Shown: positions 1 through 13,084, numbered from the stretch's first letter. The stretch is DNA of 64,000 nucleotides from Leptasterias polaris (GCA_037783415.1 JAZGTN010000035.1:3100001-3164000); one strand, 5' to 3'. Notes: generated by a model from the sequence alone, not told the origin. Program-made: numbers and translations.

Positions 1-86
1 GTGCACAGGATGGGCAATGAGCTACCTTCTTTTGACCTCTAGCCAAGGGCGCCTACTCAAATGATGTCATGTGCATAAAGGTCTAT
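1..86 (-). mobile_element. MITE, ATAGACC...GGTCTAT family (cut by window edge)
   Basis: It reads in reverse as ATAGACCTTTATGCACATGA followed by the GAGTAGG-CGCC block. It is the same family as the copies at 7457-7616, 52798-52925 and 56618-56792. Confidence 0.6.
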
Positions 87-751
87 CATTCTCTGCTATG
101 TCACTCCATACCAAATTGTTTGGACTTGAATAAGATTGGAATGTCTGACCCAGTGATAAGCAATTGTTAATTGGGCGTAAGGCCCTCAGTCCTTCTGAGT
201 TCTTCACTTCAGCGAAGAAGATATTGAAGGATTTGGGAGGATTAGAGTTAAAGCAGATTAGGTATGAAAGTTTAAAGACACCAGACTATCTTTGGCTTTG
301 GCTAATACTTCAACATTGCTTTTGAAGCAGCAGCCATAGCTGATCAATTTAGGTGGCAAATACCACAGCCATAGCCACTCAGTTCCAACACGGCCTCATT
401 GTCTTCATAAAGACTTGTTTAGTTGGAGAACCAAGAGGTTGGCTTGATAATAATATCTGAAAAATACAAGCCTACCAATAGAAATTCTTATAACAATGTT
501 ATTATAATGCAGGGTTGTTCATTAAGTATTGATTAATAATGTTTACTTTGTAAATTTGTGAAAAATATCCATGATTAATTATTCAAATTGAGAATGTCTT
601 TTTGAAATAAGCAATTTTCATTATTTTAATGCATGTAATTATCATGCTCATTTAACAATCAAACTTGCCTTTCATTTAAAAATATATTGGATCAATTTTA
701 TCATTGTTTAACTGTTGCTTTTTGTGTCGATGTCCTCGCTGTGCCATTCAG
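87..751. other. Intron or upstream sequence of the unidentified gene; no feature seen
   Basis: Unique-looking, AT-rich sequence without splice-flanked open frames that I could support. Confidence 0.4.
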
Positions 752-886
752 GATCACATCTTCATCCTCAAGTCCAGTAGCAAGCTCCCCGTTGAAGAGT
801 ACCAAGGTAGCATCAGCAGCCAGCCACAGTGCAGTACCAAGGCGAAGCACAAGACATTCCGCTGCTACCAGCTCACCCCTCAAAAG
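752..886 (+). CDS. Unidentified gene, internal coding exon A (Ser/Ala/Pro-rich)
   Basis: 135 bp between CCATTCAG and AAG|GTAAGC. Two frames are open. The frame starting on the second base (Ser/Ala/Arg-rich) is the one whose end phase fits the exon at 3830. The other, containing DHIFILKSSSKLPVEEYQ, would need a different downstream exon. Confidence 0.5.
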
Positions 887-3800
887 GTAAGCACTGATGT
901 CTACCTTCCCAGACCACACTACCCAAATCCTGATTCCAGATAATAGTAATAATGTTAATGAAGGAGACTTACAATGCGCCATGTCTGTCACAAAGAGACA
1001 CTCCTGGGGCACAATGCGAGCAATTCGCAATGCAGTGCGCCCTGTTCGGTTTACACCGGAGAGACCATTTGTCCCAAAACTAACGAGGTTTGGGACCTTG
1101 AATGTGAAAAATATTCACTACCTCACTGTATTGTAAACTACAAAAGCGCTTAAACATTTACGGAACTTGTTGACCTTTTTCCCATGATGCACTGCAAAAA
1201 TTGCCTCGCCTAGGCAAACTTTAGAGGGCGCACTGTATTGTGACTGTATTGTGAATCGCCCATATTCCAAAGCCTAGATCACCACCAGAACCCAGATCCT
1301 AAATGCCATTAAAATAATGAGACAGGTGTTGTTATGTTCTGTAAAAGTGTCAACTGTGAGGGCTTGGTCTCACAAAGCGCTAAGATTCATCTTTAGAATG
1401 AATTGTCAATATGACCCTAATGATTTGCATAGACCCCCTTGTATATGACATTACAAGATCAAATGGCACCTTCACTAAGGTCAAAGGAAGGCCTATAATT
1501 GGGTTAGAGGCCTATCGTTGGGTTAGAGGCCTATAATTGGGTTTGAGGCGGTGTACACACGTGCACATATCCATTGTTTGACCTCATACCTTGATATGGT
1601 GTCTATGCGAGGGGGTCTATTCTTAAGTCAAGCTTTTGTTCAGCAATTAAAGACTGATTCGTTGGCTACCCATCTGAAGATCAATCTTGACGCTCTGTAA
1701 AATCAAACCCTCATATTGGATTAAAGGTTTTACAATGGATAACTTTTTAACTGTAAAGTGCTGGCAAACAATAACAATCTTTTCATTCAGATAGTCTTGA
1801 TGAAGCATCAACAGCTGCGGCTCTCACCAAGCCTAAACCATTTTATTAAGTAACGCGCTTTATGTAGAAAGATATAATTTTGCTTTATATCAAGTACGAC
1901 TTGACAAAGACTGGATCAGAAATGCAGTTCTCCCATTAAAGCCAAAAGATTCCTTCTCAAACTCTTTGTTCCTGCTCTTTCATGGTGCTTTTTTTTGCAA
2001 AACAAAAAATAAAGAATCCTTTTCTGTGTGCGTTTGCTTGCTTTGAGGTGAAGGTGGTTGGGACTTTGGTTGCACAGTTTATCCCCACAAGGGTTTCCTC
2101 TTTTTGATCTGAGCATAATAGGGAAAGAGACTGTAGGTTTCTTTACCAGAGTATGTTTGATATGGTTGTGTTTTACGTTTAATGGATTTGTATCAGGCCG
2201 TGTCCGAATTGGCGGCAACGGTTACGATTGTTGCTAAAGGTGTTGCTAAGGACGCCCTTTACTTCAGCTATAGCCACCATTTCGGTCACGGCCTTACTTT
2301 CAGTATGTGAGACAGGCGACTAGACGGCCAATCAAATATCACCACAGATCGTCCTTGTAACTACAGGAACCAGTCTGATTTAGTCTCAGGCCTCATTTTG
2401 ATGCCTAGGGCTTTTCCCCCAAACCTAGGCTTAGCCGCCGGCTTTGGCTCCATCATCTATTTTGAAGCACTGGGCATTTTCACTGTGCGCCAACATCAAA
2501 CGGAGCCAAGAACTGAGTCCTAAGCGGAGGTTTGGGAAAATGCCCCTAGTATTAGGAGATCCAAAACGGCCGTCTCATTCCGTTTGAATAGAGTTGATTC
2601 AAACCCCCAGTGACTTATTTCGTTCACAGTTTCTTCTATTTCAAACATGTCAAATGATCCGCCAAGACCCGATCGGTACGTGTCATTAGTTATATGGAAT
2701 GGATTACCCTCTAACTTGAGCATGAGCGTTGACTGCATTTTGAGATTGACTAAAACATGTTGACTTTGTAACAATCTTGACATACTGTTAGAGATGAAGA
2801 TGTGTGGATGTGTTCATTCGCTGTATTCACCTGTCTTGTCAGGTTCCACAATAAGACTGAAAGCCTTTTACTACCCCCTCCCAATTTCATCATGGTACTG
2901 ATTTTGTTTGTTGGGAGGTGTTTTCTTTATGAAACACGGATCCCAGGGCATGGCTGACTCGCAGAACCTTAATGCTGTAGAGGTATGATCTCTCCTGCTC
3001 ACTTACCACTTATTATTCCACTTACTCAAAATGATCTCCATGTTTGGAGGTGTTTTCTGAAGGGGGGGGGGGCAACTGTAGTGGGTTAACAAGCTCTGCC
3101 TAGGATCGCAATGATCAAAATGATCTCATATGTGATGCAATAATCTGAATAGGAGTCTGAAGGCCGCTTCTTACTTCACGTGAATTTCAAAAGGGAGGCA
3201 AATTTCCTTGCATCACAATTGGAAAACAGCGCGTATTATTATTATTTTATTTTTTTCTCTTTATTTGCGTGAAGTAAGAACTAGGCTTTAGGCTGAGAAC
3301 CTAAAGTGACAGGTCACCTCAATCCCTTTCTTCAGGATTGCTAAACTTGTAACGTCGCCTATTGTCTTTGGCTAGAGACCCCTTTGAGTCCTCTCAAATA
3401 CTGCACTCTATGCCAACTCTTCACCCAAACCAAAGGACTCTGATAAGATTGTTACGCATGGCACAATGAGAAGCATTTTGTTATTTGGCCCTTACATATT
3501 GAACAAAGTCCAGACAACTTCCTGAATTGTTTTTTGACGATATAGGGACTGTAGTGTTAGAGTCAGGGATTATCTCTTTTACTCAATCAAAAGTATGGTT
3601 TCTACCCTAACTGTTTGATTATTTTACAGAGGTTCTCAATGTTTTATACTGTGATAGTTAGTGTCTTTGCAATTTAGAGAGCATGTTTTATTCTGTAACG
3701 GGATCGACTCCGTCTGAAGTTTCACTTTCATTTGTTGGAACCAGACTGTCGTTAACACAGGATCCTAACTGCATGTTTACCTTATAACACAGGTCTAGTT

Positions 3801-6800
3801 TCCTTTTTCTCCTCCCCACCCACCTATAGCACGACTAGGATTAACAAAGAGTATAGCACTGGGCATAACACGGGTGACTACTCGTTGCCAACTTCACTGA
3901 AATACCACCCACGAACTACACCAGTAAGTGTGACCCTATGACCTTGTGACTGACCCCATGACCTTGTGATCCCCATGATGTAGTGACTTTTGTTGTTGTT
4001 GTGTCGTTACTAAGGTCTGGCTTGTTCTGTTTGTGATTCCAAAATTGTTCTAGTATTAAATTAACCGAATTAGCCACTAACCAATTGCGAAGTCATGAAA
4101 CGACTTCGAAAACTGCGGTGGAAAATTGTTTGAAAAATTTTGTTTCAATTTTGTGTGTTTTGTGAAAAGCAAAATGATTGTCATATTTACTTGTTTCTTT
4201 GATCAGTTTAAGTGTTATTTTCCTGTTAGTAATTCCATTAGTTCATGATGTTAATTAACTCATTAGACTTTGAACATGTTCCAATTTGTTAAGTGTCTTG
4301 CCTGGTTTGATTCCAAACAATGTTTATCTGATCAAAATTGATTTCAAATCATAATAAAAGCTGGAAATAAATTTGCGCCAACCTACCCGAGGATTGCAAC
4401 AAATACACTTGTCATACACTTGCAATTTCAACTTTCAAGGCCAAAAATTTGTTGATATTTCGGTCCTTAGTTCCTTAAAGCCACCAGACTATTATTTTTT
4501 TTTATTCTCAAAGACCTTGGCCCGATTTCATAAAGTTGATAAGCAGAAAATGGTGTCAAGCAAATTATACTGATGAGCAAAATTCAGCAGGGAACCAGTC
4601 GCAAACAATCATGGTATTTTGGCTGGTAACCTGTTTCTGCTATGCAAGGTTTTCTCCGTGCTAAGGAGTTTTTGTGCGGCTTTTATTAGCTTGGGCCCTA
4701 AGCAATTCCAAATTCTCATACCAAGCAAATCTTCACAAAGTAAAGGGCCCAATTTCATGGTGTTGTACAAAAAGTAACTATTAAGCACAAAACAACTTTG
4801 CTTACCAGAATAAGAATACCAGCCAATGTAGACCATGTTACCTTTGTTTACAGAGTGGTGACCTTGTACACTATAATGCATTTCCTGATGGGCAAGATAC
4901 TACATAGGCTATGGGAAAATTTACATTTTGTGTCATAATTTTCACATAAATTCAAAATTTACAAAAGCTACAGCTTTTCAGATGTCCCCCCTTTCTTCAT
5001 ATCAAAAGTTGAGAAAAATCAGACAGTGCAATCTCCGTAAAACATAAGATTTATTGTATTCTTCCATTGAGCTGTGTACAAACTGTGCCTGCAGGAAGTC
5101 CATGCTCTGTGGCTCTTTTGTAAACATGTGATGTCACAGGTCACATGGTCTATACTACATCACATTTACTGTCTGTGAATGGTGTCCTGTTTGCATAGCA
5201 GGAAAAAAAGTTGGAAGCTCCATTGTCTGCTTAAGCAGCTATATTAAATCAGGCCCTTAAATTATAAGATGTGTGTGTACATTTGTTTATAGTATAAAGA
5301 GTCTGCATGCTGTGGTTAGTTTTCCTTTAATAGCGTATTTACCTTCCCTTCCCCCATCTACCCCTCCCCTCCCTCTTTCCTCTGGTCTCGGCTATGCAGA
5401 TGATTCAACAGTTGTATGCTGAACATGATAAAATGTACAGGTTCGATGACAGTAGGCGGTGAGTCAGTGTGCACACAACATGACAGACAGTTTGGGGCAA
5501 AACTCATGTGGTTATATATTTTTTCCCCCCTCACCCTTGTGTGTGGCTGCTCAAACTTTCCTCATCATTTTAGAATCTTTGCGTGGCTAGTCATTCCTTC
5601 CTCTCAATGTTTGACTTGAGTGAGCCACCTGCTTTGCCTGCGACACAAACTCTGCACTCACAGCAAGCTGTTCACCTGTTTTTTTGCAAGCAGGATCTTT
5701 ATCGATACACATGTCCCTCTGTTTCAAGGAAGGGTGCAACTCGATTGCAGGCATGATATTCTTCATATTTAAATCTGATTTCATCATAATAGATAGGTTG
5801 CAATATGACGTAAATCGGCCATCTTTACGGGCAATTTAGAACACACGGTCATGCGTTACGCGTGAGAACGGCGTGCAGCACGCGCACATTTCACAAAACT
5901 CATTGCGTGATTGGTTAGTAAAATACGCGGCTGCGTTAATAATTTGAGCGCTTGACGCGCCTGCAAGCCAAAATGCGATTTGCCCGTAAAGATGGCGTCT
6001 ACTGGGAACTATCTATAGACCCCTTGCACACAATGTACATGACGTCACAAGCCTGAAGAGTTGTGCGTAGTGCATGCACAATTCCATTGTTTGACGTCAC
6101 GGCAGCGGCCAATACAAGGGTTCTACATCAGTAAGATCATTACTATTAAATAACCTGAAAAGTCTATATAAAGGCCTGTTGACCCTATTCATCTGATGTC
6201 ATTACCACTTTAATCGTGGTTGCACAGTTTTGGGAGTTCGTTTCGCTGTGTATTATATCGTGCAGTGGGCAATTTAGGCGACGCAAGCTTGTTTACACAC
6301 TAACCATATCTTTACATGGGATTTGACTCCCAAAATGGCGGTCTGTGGTAGACAGTTGCCCCATGTGACCTCAGTGCAAGGGGTCAATATGTACATGTAG
6401 GTCGGCCCATGGACTCTTGTCTGATATGCATATATCATGCCTGCATTTGCAACATGCAGTTTTCAGACTCTGCCTCATCTGGCCTACTTTCAGACTTTGC
6501 GAGTGTTGCCTGAATACAAAACTTACAGCATGCAATATTCTCATTTACATTCTGCACCTTGTTGTTTGGATGAAACCATCCTAGGAGAGGAATAAGGGGA
6601 GGGGCATTGGGATTGGGAGGGAGGGAACAATTACACTGCATGCAAAGCACTGAAGAAGATTCATAGTTCACAATCACTGCAAGACCAGCACATTTGTTTC
6701 ACTTGATGTACATGTATAATCATTTAGATTATCTATTTATTTGTTTGATACTAACTAGTCTTGTTTCAAGATTTGTTTTCTTTCTACATTTATTTTCTGC

Positions 6801-8111
6801 CATATTGATACTAACTCAGAAGTCTGAAAAAGTCAGACATGAACCGTGACTAGCCACTAACCAGCTTTTCTAACTTCAGCCAACTTTTGTCACAAAGCTG
6901 TTTGCACTCTGCACATTATTATGCTCTTCAAATACTTGACCATCCGCACTGTGCACAGTTGAGGACGCACTTTACACAGGTTTCCAGTATCACCAGTAGC
7001 ATTCTCAATTAAAGATATCAGGGAAGATGTGTTCCCTGAGCCTTTAATTTTTCAGACTGGACTCTTCCTTGAGGGCAGCATTGTACACAGAGTGGATCTT
7101 GTAGTCGTAGAAAATCCTAACTTCGCTTTCTTCCCATAAACCATCTTAAAATAAAAGTCTTGTGTGTGTTAATCTGGTTGTAATCTTTTTCTTATACATG
7201 TATCGCGCATTGCTTCTTTACTATTAAATCTGCAATGAAAAAAATCTACTCTTAAATATTTCTTCGGTTAACTGATTTTTGTTTGTTTTCCTACGAACGA
7301 ATGTCACAAGCATTTTGGTTGATTACTACAGGCATGCAACTTTTCAGCTGATCTCCCTCATTTTTGGTTTCACAGTATACAAATAAAATATGTAAAATAT
7401 GCCACAAAGTTTTTCCTTTTTTGAATTTGACGAACTGCAGTTGCATGGCTGTTGCTATAGACCTTGAATAGGGCGGCCTCAAGTAGAAGTCTAAATGAGG
7501 TTGTTCATTGGCCCATCCTGTGCACCACGCGTACATAACTGCATTTTTCCACTGTGTTATCATGGGTTTACCTCTAAATGGTTGGCTGGATGGGACGGTT
7601 AATGCATAAGGTCTATTGATCAGTGTCTTGATTAAGTATACATGTAGCTCACTGTAGTGTGTTATATTGAGATTTATTTTTCACTTGTAGTCCATAGGTT
7701 GAGGCTATTTTACTTTTCTAAGTGCTGCAGGGTAAAGGGTGACTAAGTTTTGAAACCTTAACATGAACGATGTCAACCAATAATATGAACAATGTTCTAC
7801 TAAAACTGTTGGTTCTTTATGCAGAAAAGCAGTTATTTTTGTTTACATCTCAAGCTACAACTATCCTTGTATTGCTCCCTCTTTAATGGGGGATTTTCAT
7901 TGTACCAAGAGGAAAGATTTTACGTTTCCCTCTTGGCCTCACTTTGGATACATTTATTTTATTGGAAGAAAGATGGCTGCACCTTCCCTTTTTTAAGGTG
8001 TGGTTTCTTGTTATGTAAGACATCCAACCATTCAACTGTGTTGATTATTATTGTTATTGCAGCCGTACCGGTCAACGTATGCATTCTACTAGGTCATCGT
8101 TACCCCACTAG
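752..8111 (+). CDS. Unidentified gene, last four coding exons (C-terminal 111 codons plus stop)
   Basis: Exons 752-886, 3830-3923, 5400-5458 and 8063-8111 have good splice sites (CATTCAG, CTATAG, TATGCAG, TATTGCAG; donors AAG|GTAAGC, CCA|GTAAGT, CG|GTGAGT). They join in one open frame with compatible phases to a TAG at 8109. The product is basic and rich in Ser/Thr/Arg: a Ser-Ala-Pro stretch (ITSSSSSPVASSPLK...), then TTRINKEYSTGHNTGDYSLP, KYHPRTTPMIQQLYAEHDKM, and an Arg/Ser tail ending SSLPH. No domain is recognised. The composition would suit a disordered C-terminus, for example of a cytoskeletal or signalling protein, but I cannot name the family. The 5' exons lie outside the window. Its end-to-end phase agreement is the main support, since homology is lacking. 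Confidence 0.55.
1429..1620. mobile_element. MITE, ATAGACCCC family, with internal short tandem repeat
   Basis: The ends are ATAGACCCCCTTG and CGAGGGGGTCTAT, inverted. Inside, GGCCTATAATTGGGTTAGA-type units of about 22 bp repeat three times (about 1488-1552). Confidence 0.65.
3169..3280. mobile_element. Small palindromic element
   Basis: A perfect 13-bp inverted repeat, TTCTTACTTCACG (3169-3181) and CGTGAAGTAAGAA (3268-3280), flanks an AT-rich core. It resembles a short MITE; the family is not recognised. Confidence 0.4.
3830..3923 (+). CDS. Unidentified gene, internal coding exon B
   Basis: 94 bp between a pyrimidine-rich CCACCTATAG acceptor and the consensus donor GTAAGT. It encodes TTRINKEYSTGHNTGDYSLP and TSLKYHPRTTP in the only frame open throughout. 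Confidence 0.52.
4519..5256. mobile_element. Two adjacent MITEs of the GGGCCCAATTTCAT family
   Basis: The first is about 4519-4697 (GGCCCGATTTCATAAAG to CTTGGGCCC). The second is 4745-5256 (GGGCCCAATTTCATGG to TTAAATCAGGCCC). The same terminal motif recurs at 10784-11015 and 55577-58058. Confidence 0.5.
5400..5458 (+). CDS. Unidentified gene, internal coding exon C
   Basis: 59 bp after a strong polypyrimidine tract (CCCTTCCCCC... to TATGCAG) and before donor GTGAGT. It encodes MIQQLYAEHDKMYRFDDSR. Confidence 0.52.
5790..6015. mobile_element. MITE with ~45-bp imperfect inverted ends
   Basis: The left end TAGATAGG...GCCATCTTTACGGGCAA matches the reverse complement of the right end TTGCCCGTAAAGATGGC...CTATCTA. 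The interior is CG-rich with several GCGC motifs. It abuts the next MITE. Confidence 0.7.
6014..6388. mobile_element. MITE, ATAGACCCC family
   Basis: The left end ATAGACCCCTTGCAC and right end GTGCAAGGGGTCAAT are inverted. Internal TGACGTCA-like motifs and CCATTGTTTGAC are shared with the copies at 1429, 9909 and 31750. Confidence 0.65.
7457..7616. mobile_element. MITE, ATAGACC...GGTCTAT family
   Basis: 160 bp, with ends ATAGACCTTGAATAGGGCG and TAATGCATAAGGTCTAT. It shares TCATTGGCCCATCCTGTGC with the copies at 1 and 56618. Confidence 0.7.
8063..8111 (+). CDS. Unidentified gene, terminal coding exon D (stop TAG)
   Basis: The acceptor TTATTGCAG is followed by RTGQRMHSTRSSLPH and TAG. Candidate polyadenylation signals AATAAA lie at 8584 and 8713. 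Confidence 0.45.
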
Positions 8112-8260
8112 CAGCTGATCAACTGACCCCTCCAGACCCCCCATGACATTCATCTGAAAAGACATCTCATGGCAGATCTAGAGTATGACTGATGGGAGAA
8201 GTGAAGGTTGATAATTTGAAATAGGATGCCAAGGAGTATTTTGCTTAGATCAGATCAGTA

Positions 8261-8424
8261 AGGTCATACCATGTTGGGTCATATCCTGTAGGGTCATACC
8301 CTTTTGGGTCTTACCCTGCATCCCTGTAGGATCATATCCTGTTGGGTCATATCCTGTAGGGTTATCTCCTGTAGAGTTATACCCTGTGGGGTCATACCCT
8401 TTAGGGTCATACCCTCTAAGGTCA
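8261..8424 (+). repeat. 15-bp minisatellite in the probable 3'UTR of the unidentified gene
   Basis: About eleven degenerate copies of GGTCATACCCTGTAG. Because the period is a multiple of three, an open frame reading GYDPT repeats exists on the - strand. It lies 150 bp after the stop at 8111 and before the AATAAA candidates. Confidence 0.85.
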
Positions 8425-9908
8425 GTTTGCAACAATGTGTAAATCCAGGAATGGTACACTCTCGCCCTTATGAGTCTTGTTTGATAAGTGAAATTTACCT
8501 TTTGATATGACCTCTCTAGCACTCTGACCTCATTTCACTACAGTGGAGTGATTTGACATGGAAAGGTCAGTGAGGGGTTGGGTAATAAAAGCTAAGGGAA
8601 ACATTTGATGTCATAAATTCAGGATGACTTTTGGGAAGACTTGAGGCCCATCAACAGACAAAATCTTAATGCAGTAGACAGTTTGCGCTTTGTATTCAAG
8701 TCAGACCAAATCAATAAATGGCATTTTTTTTAAAAGTAGGTTGGCAAGAGACGGCGAGTTGAGGATCTGTTTTATTTCCAAATAATTAGAGTTTGATGTT
8801 TGATGAAACAATAATAAGTTAGTATTTTATATCTGATTTTAATCATTTTTACTGTGGGATTAACAGCAAGCAGGATAGTTGATTTTTCGATTTGAATTTT
8901 GAAGTCCATAAAATAGCTTTAGTTTGTAACTGTCAATTTAGCAGGACAACATTTAACCATGTGATAAACATATCAGCTTGTATAAAACTAAAGCTGTATT
9001 TTTTCAAAATGTGTGTCACATAGTTGTAGATATTTGACTCATTTTTTATTTTTATTTTTTTGGGGGGTGGGTTTAACAGCACCAGTGACAAATTATTTAC
9101 TTGTTAAAAACAATAATAACTTTGATATTCAATCACTGTACTTTTCTATTTTTATGAATGCATTTATCCCTTGATAATGAAGATTGAATATTTTCTTAAC
9201 AATATATTTACTGGTATGAGTGCTAGGTTAGATAACATTTTTATTATTATAATTTGTTTTCTTTTGTGTTTGTTGGTTTGTTTGTTTGTGGTGTTTTTTT
9301 TAGGGGTGGGGCTTTTTTTCCAGTCAATCTGTGATTTTTTTTTACAAATTGATAATTGTAAGTCAGGAATGTACATGTACCAGTACTTTGTATCTTGCAC
9401 CAGATTTATTTTTTGAAATTGTACAGATTCGCTAAAGAGTTTTATGAAGTGGATATCATTGTCCATGTGCGTTTGTGTGTGTGTGTGTGTGTAGATATGA
9501 GTAAACTAGAATTCATGAGATGTCTCGCCAAAGAGGTTGCCATTATCTGTTGTTACAGAATTATCAAGAGATTTTGAAGGTACAGCAGATAGTCAGGGTT
9601 TGCCCGTAACTTTTTCAGAGACTGGCCAGCAGGACCTGTTAGCTGGGCATTTCACTGGTCCATCACCTTTTTCACTGGTCCATATTTTAAATGAAATGGG
9701 GAAGTTTGTTTAACTGAACTAGCCAGTCGGACCACTTAGAGAGAATTTTGACTGGTCCTCAGGTGTTTTAACTGGCATTTGGCCAGCGGACCAATGTTAA
9801 GGGAGGCCACTGCTAATAGTCTTTAGGGACACTGTCAGTGAAACAAAATTCTTTTGAAGATTGTTGGGTGTCAGATAACATGAGTTAAATTGTGAAAGGT
9901 CTTCAGCA

Positions 9909-10064
9909 ATAGACCCCTTGCATTTGATGTCAGAAGCCCAAAATGGCACCCTCACTGAGGTCATTGAAGACCTTTCATTGGCCGAGAGTTGTGCACAGCG
10001 CATACACGCATGCACATTTCCATTGTTTGACCTTAGCGATGACAGCCATATTGCCCAGGTCTAT
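9909..10064. mobile_element. MITE, ATAGACCCC family
   Basis: ATAGACCCCTTGCATTTGA to GCCCAGGTCTAT. The inner blocks AATGGCACCCTCACTGAGGT and CATTTCCATTGTTTGACCTT are shared with 1429-1620 and 31750-31907. Confidence 0.7.
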
Positions 10065-10783
10065 TGCTGTACAGAGTCTACATGCAACTTTCTAAAGGTA
10101 CTTATATTTCAGTGATATTTTCGCCTCCTGAAGTGTTGGGTAACATTTGAAAACTGCTGAATTTAGAACGCTTCAATCTCATATTCCAAAAAGAACAAAA
10201 ATACCTCACATTTATGAGAACAAGACACACATTTCTGGTAATAAAACGATTTAGGGAAAAATCACAATTGTGTTACAACAGGAATGGGGTCCTTTTTGGA
10301 CACCAGTATGCGTCTGATTCTGCCAATTGTAGTATTAACTATCACATTCTTCCATTTCTTAAATCTTGGTAAACCAAGATTATAGATATCTGTACAAAAC
10401 AAATTACATAAAAAGGTGTGCACAGAGTTTGTTGAAGGGCAGCCTTTAGGATTGTACAAACACTTAAGATTGTCAGTCTATTTTTGTAGAATAAAACAAA
10501 GAATATCTAGGTGTATATTTCATTGTATAAATCTAGATTGATATTTTAGAATGAAAGAAGTTTTCTCACTCCGTCGATTGGCGGAAGAATACCGATTTTA
10601 TGTTTATATAATGGCACTTCATTTGTACAACCTGAGACTATGCATTGAAAATTTAAGGTTTTAAATTCAGTCAGAGTTGTAGACTTTTGAAAGCTAGGTG
10701 GCAGCAAACATACCAGGTAAATGACCATTGTTTATGTAGTTCTTAGCATAGGCATATTTTCGAGGACAGTAATAGATTAACCC

Positions 10784-11015
10784 GGGCCCAATTTCATGGC
10801 TCTGCTTACCGGCGAATTTTGCAATTGCGATCACCATTCTTTACTCACATAGCAAGCGCCGAATTTCTGCAATAGCTATGTAAGCAAAGAATGCTCAGTA
10901 ATGTGGAGTACGCATGTGCTAACCTGTAAAACATGCTTGACGTAAGCACGTAAATCCCTGCTTCCGTAAGCGCCAATTTTTTGCTTACAGGAAGCAGAGC
11001 CATGAAATAGGGCCC
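10784..11015. mobile_element. MITE, GGGCCCAATTTCAT family
   Basis: GGGCCCAATTTCATGGCTCT at the left and AGAGCCATGAAATAGGGCCC at the right form 20-bp near-perfect inverted ends. The interior repeats GCTTACG/CGTAAGC motifs. Confidence 0.75.
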
Positions 11016-11803
11016 TGGTTAGTCTGCTGCCACCTATTGTCCCCCAAAGTCTCCCATTGACTTCTGATCTTGAGAAGTGCTTTGGGGGAAAAAGCCTCTG
11101 TATTCTTCAAAGAGACATTTAATACTTCATGTAGTAGAAGGATTTTTATCATTAAAGATTAAACAAAACTTGGTGTATTTTCTTAAGTTGAAAAGGATGA
11201 AGTGTCATTTCTTTATTGGCATGAAATTCATTTGTTTGGTTATGCATGGCATTAAGTTACTAAAAAGATGCATTGAACAAACAAAAACAAGATGATTTGT
11301 ATAGACTTAGAAATGACTTTCCTAAAAGTTGTTTATTTTTCAATGCATAATGATTATTATTTTTTTTTTAGTTTGTAAAATATTTATTCAGTAAAAATAA
11401 TTCTGGGCGGATTAAAAACTTAGGAATTTTTTATTATAACATTCCGCTCGTTTTAATGTTTGATCTGCTTTAATGTAAATACTGTTGAATTTATTTCAGT
11501 CTTTATGTTATAAGTTTAATCCCCCGTACAATTAATGTAGTAGTCAGGTAGGGTGGAATAGGTATTTTACAGGATTGGTCAGAAAGAAAAAAAAAACGAT
11601 TGGGTTTTTTTTCTTCTGAAAACTTACTGATTATGAAATTCACACTAGAACCATTTTTTCTATGAAATATTTCCCTCAGAAATAAAGTAATATTCAAGTA
11701 AACTGTATCTGAAAACCTTTTAAAAACGCAACAGCTGATTTGGGTTGTTACAACCAAAATTAAGAACAATGTGTTTACATGCTGAAAATTGTGCATGGTT
11801 TTT

Positions 11804-11932
11804 CACAATTTTTTTCCTCACTCACACAGCAGTTTAAGCCCCAAATTTCACAGGTATATTGTGGTTGATCACACAAAACATGAACAGTCTGTGACTAGTT
11901 TGTCAGCTCTACCAATCCTGTATAGTACCAAT
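11804..11932 (+). mobile_element. Truncated old copy of the TTAAAGGCCCTGTACAC family (right part)
   Basis: ACAAAACATGAACAGTCTGT and TCAGCTCTACCAATCCTGTA match the right halves of the full copies at 19188-20437 and 54129-54493, with several substitutions. Confidence 0.6.
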
Positions 11933-13084
11933 TTTGTTGGATGATTTCTCTCAATGCATTGCAAGATGCTTTACTATTTTTAAAACATGCATTGGATGTA
12001 TTAAAGTTTTAAAGGTGAAGTAATTTTTCTTTTTAAAATACCTAAAATTTTGTTTGGATAGAAAGCAAAGTGCATTTGAAGTTTGTGAAAGTATATCAGT
12101 TGATGAATTTTATTTTTTTCCAAACCTAACCTAGTTGTCTTGCAGTAAATTAAAAGAGAAACCGAAACCACACGATTTGGTGAATTTATTTCACAGTAAA
12201 AGTAAAAGGCCCAAAATGTTGTCAATATTTGATATGCAAGAATTAGTAGGTGAATTCAACGCATAATTTTGTGATATTTGAAGCAGAACTTTAATTTCTT
12301 GGATTGTATTAGTTTTGAAAAATATGGAAAAAAGTAAGTTGGCAACCTTGAAGTTTCCCATGTGCCAAGTATTTTGTGTGTTCTGGTGTGTGAATACACT
12401 GAACTGCTTTATTAGTATGACCCATTATTGTCTTTAAACTACGGCAGTATTTCTATCTAGAGACATCAAACAGCACACTGTATTTTTGTGATGAAGGAAT
12501 AAAACTTTTTTCAGATCAGTAAAGAAAAAGGCAGACATCTCTAAACAGCTTTTAATTTCTAGCATTTTGTGACTTGACCTGTCCAGACTTCTCCATTCGG
12601 CGCAGTTAAACATTTTGAAGCAGATTCTGTCCCCCATGTGGGGAAATTAGCATAGGCTGGAGGAGGATTCAAAAGAGGGCACTATCAGAAGCAGTTTGTA
12701 CACATGGGGGGACGACAGAATCTCCTGCCACACTGGAGCCTTAGCTGAGGTTTCTAAAAAGTGCTTGATATCTCTCTCAGTATTCTCCACGTATTGCAAT
12801 AAGTTATAGACAGTAATACAATCCTGATTTGTTAAAATTGTAATGCAATGAGTACTTCAATCTTATACATAGGTGGACCCAGAGGGCAAATGCTCTCCCA
12901 AATTCTGGAAAAACAGTGGGGGAATTTGGGCACAGAAAGAAGACAAAATTGGACGAGAGAGCAAAATAGACTTCATTAGAAATTGGTATTTGTATTTTTT
13001 ATGTTTAGAATTTCAGGCAAATCAACACATCTACCCTCTTTAACCAATCCATGATCTTATAGTCTTCATCTTTGACATTCAATG

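Larger units (their letters stand above)
8425..13084. other. Intergenic region between the unidentified gene and NDUFAF2
   Basis: It contains MITEs at 9909, 10784 and 11804, (GT)n near 9474-9492, and otherwise AT-rich sequence without a supportable coding exon. The NDUFAF2 3'UTR must end somewhere in its right-hand part. No single - strand polyadenylation signal stands out. Confidence 0.5.

Noticed and set aside
2945..2980. 36-bp possible microexon (GMADSQNLNAVE) between CCCAG and GTATGA
   Set aside because: In the frame required by the neighbouring exons it introduces a TAG stop. It could be an alternative exon, but there is no support.
8250..8522. GYDPT-repeat protein on the - strand
   Set aside because: It is a product of the 15-bp minisatellite downstream of a better supported + strand gene end.
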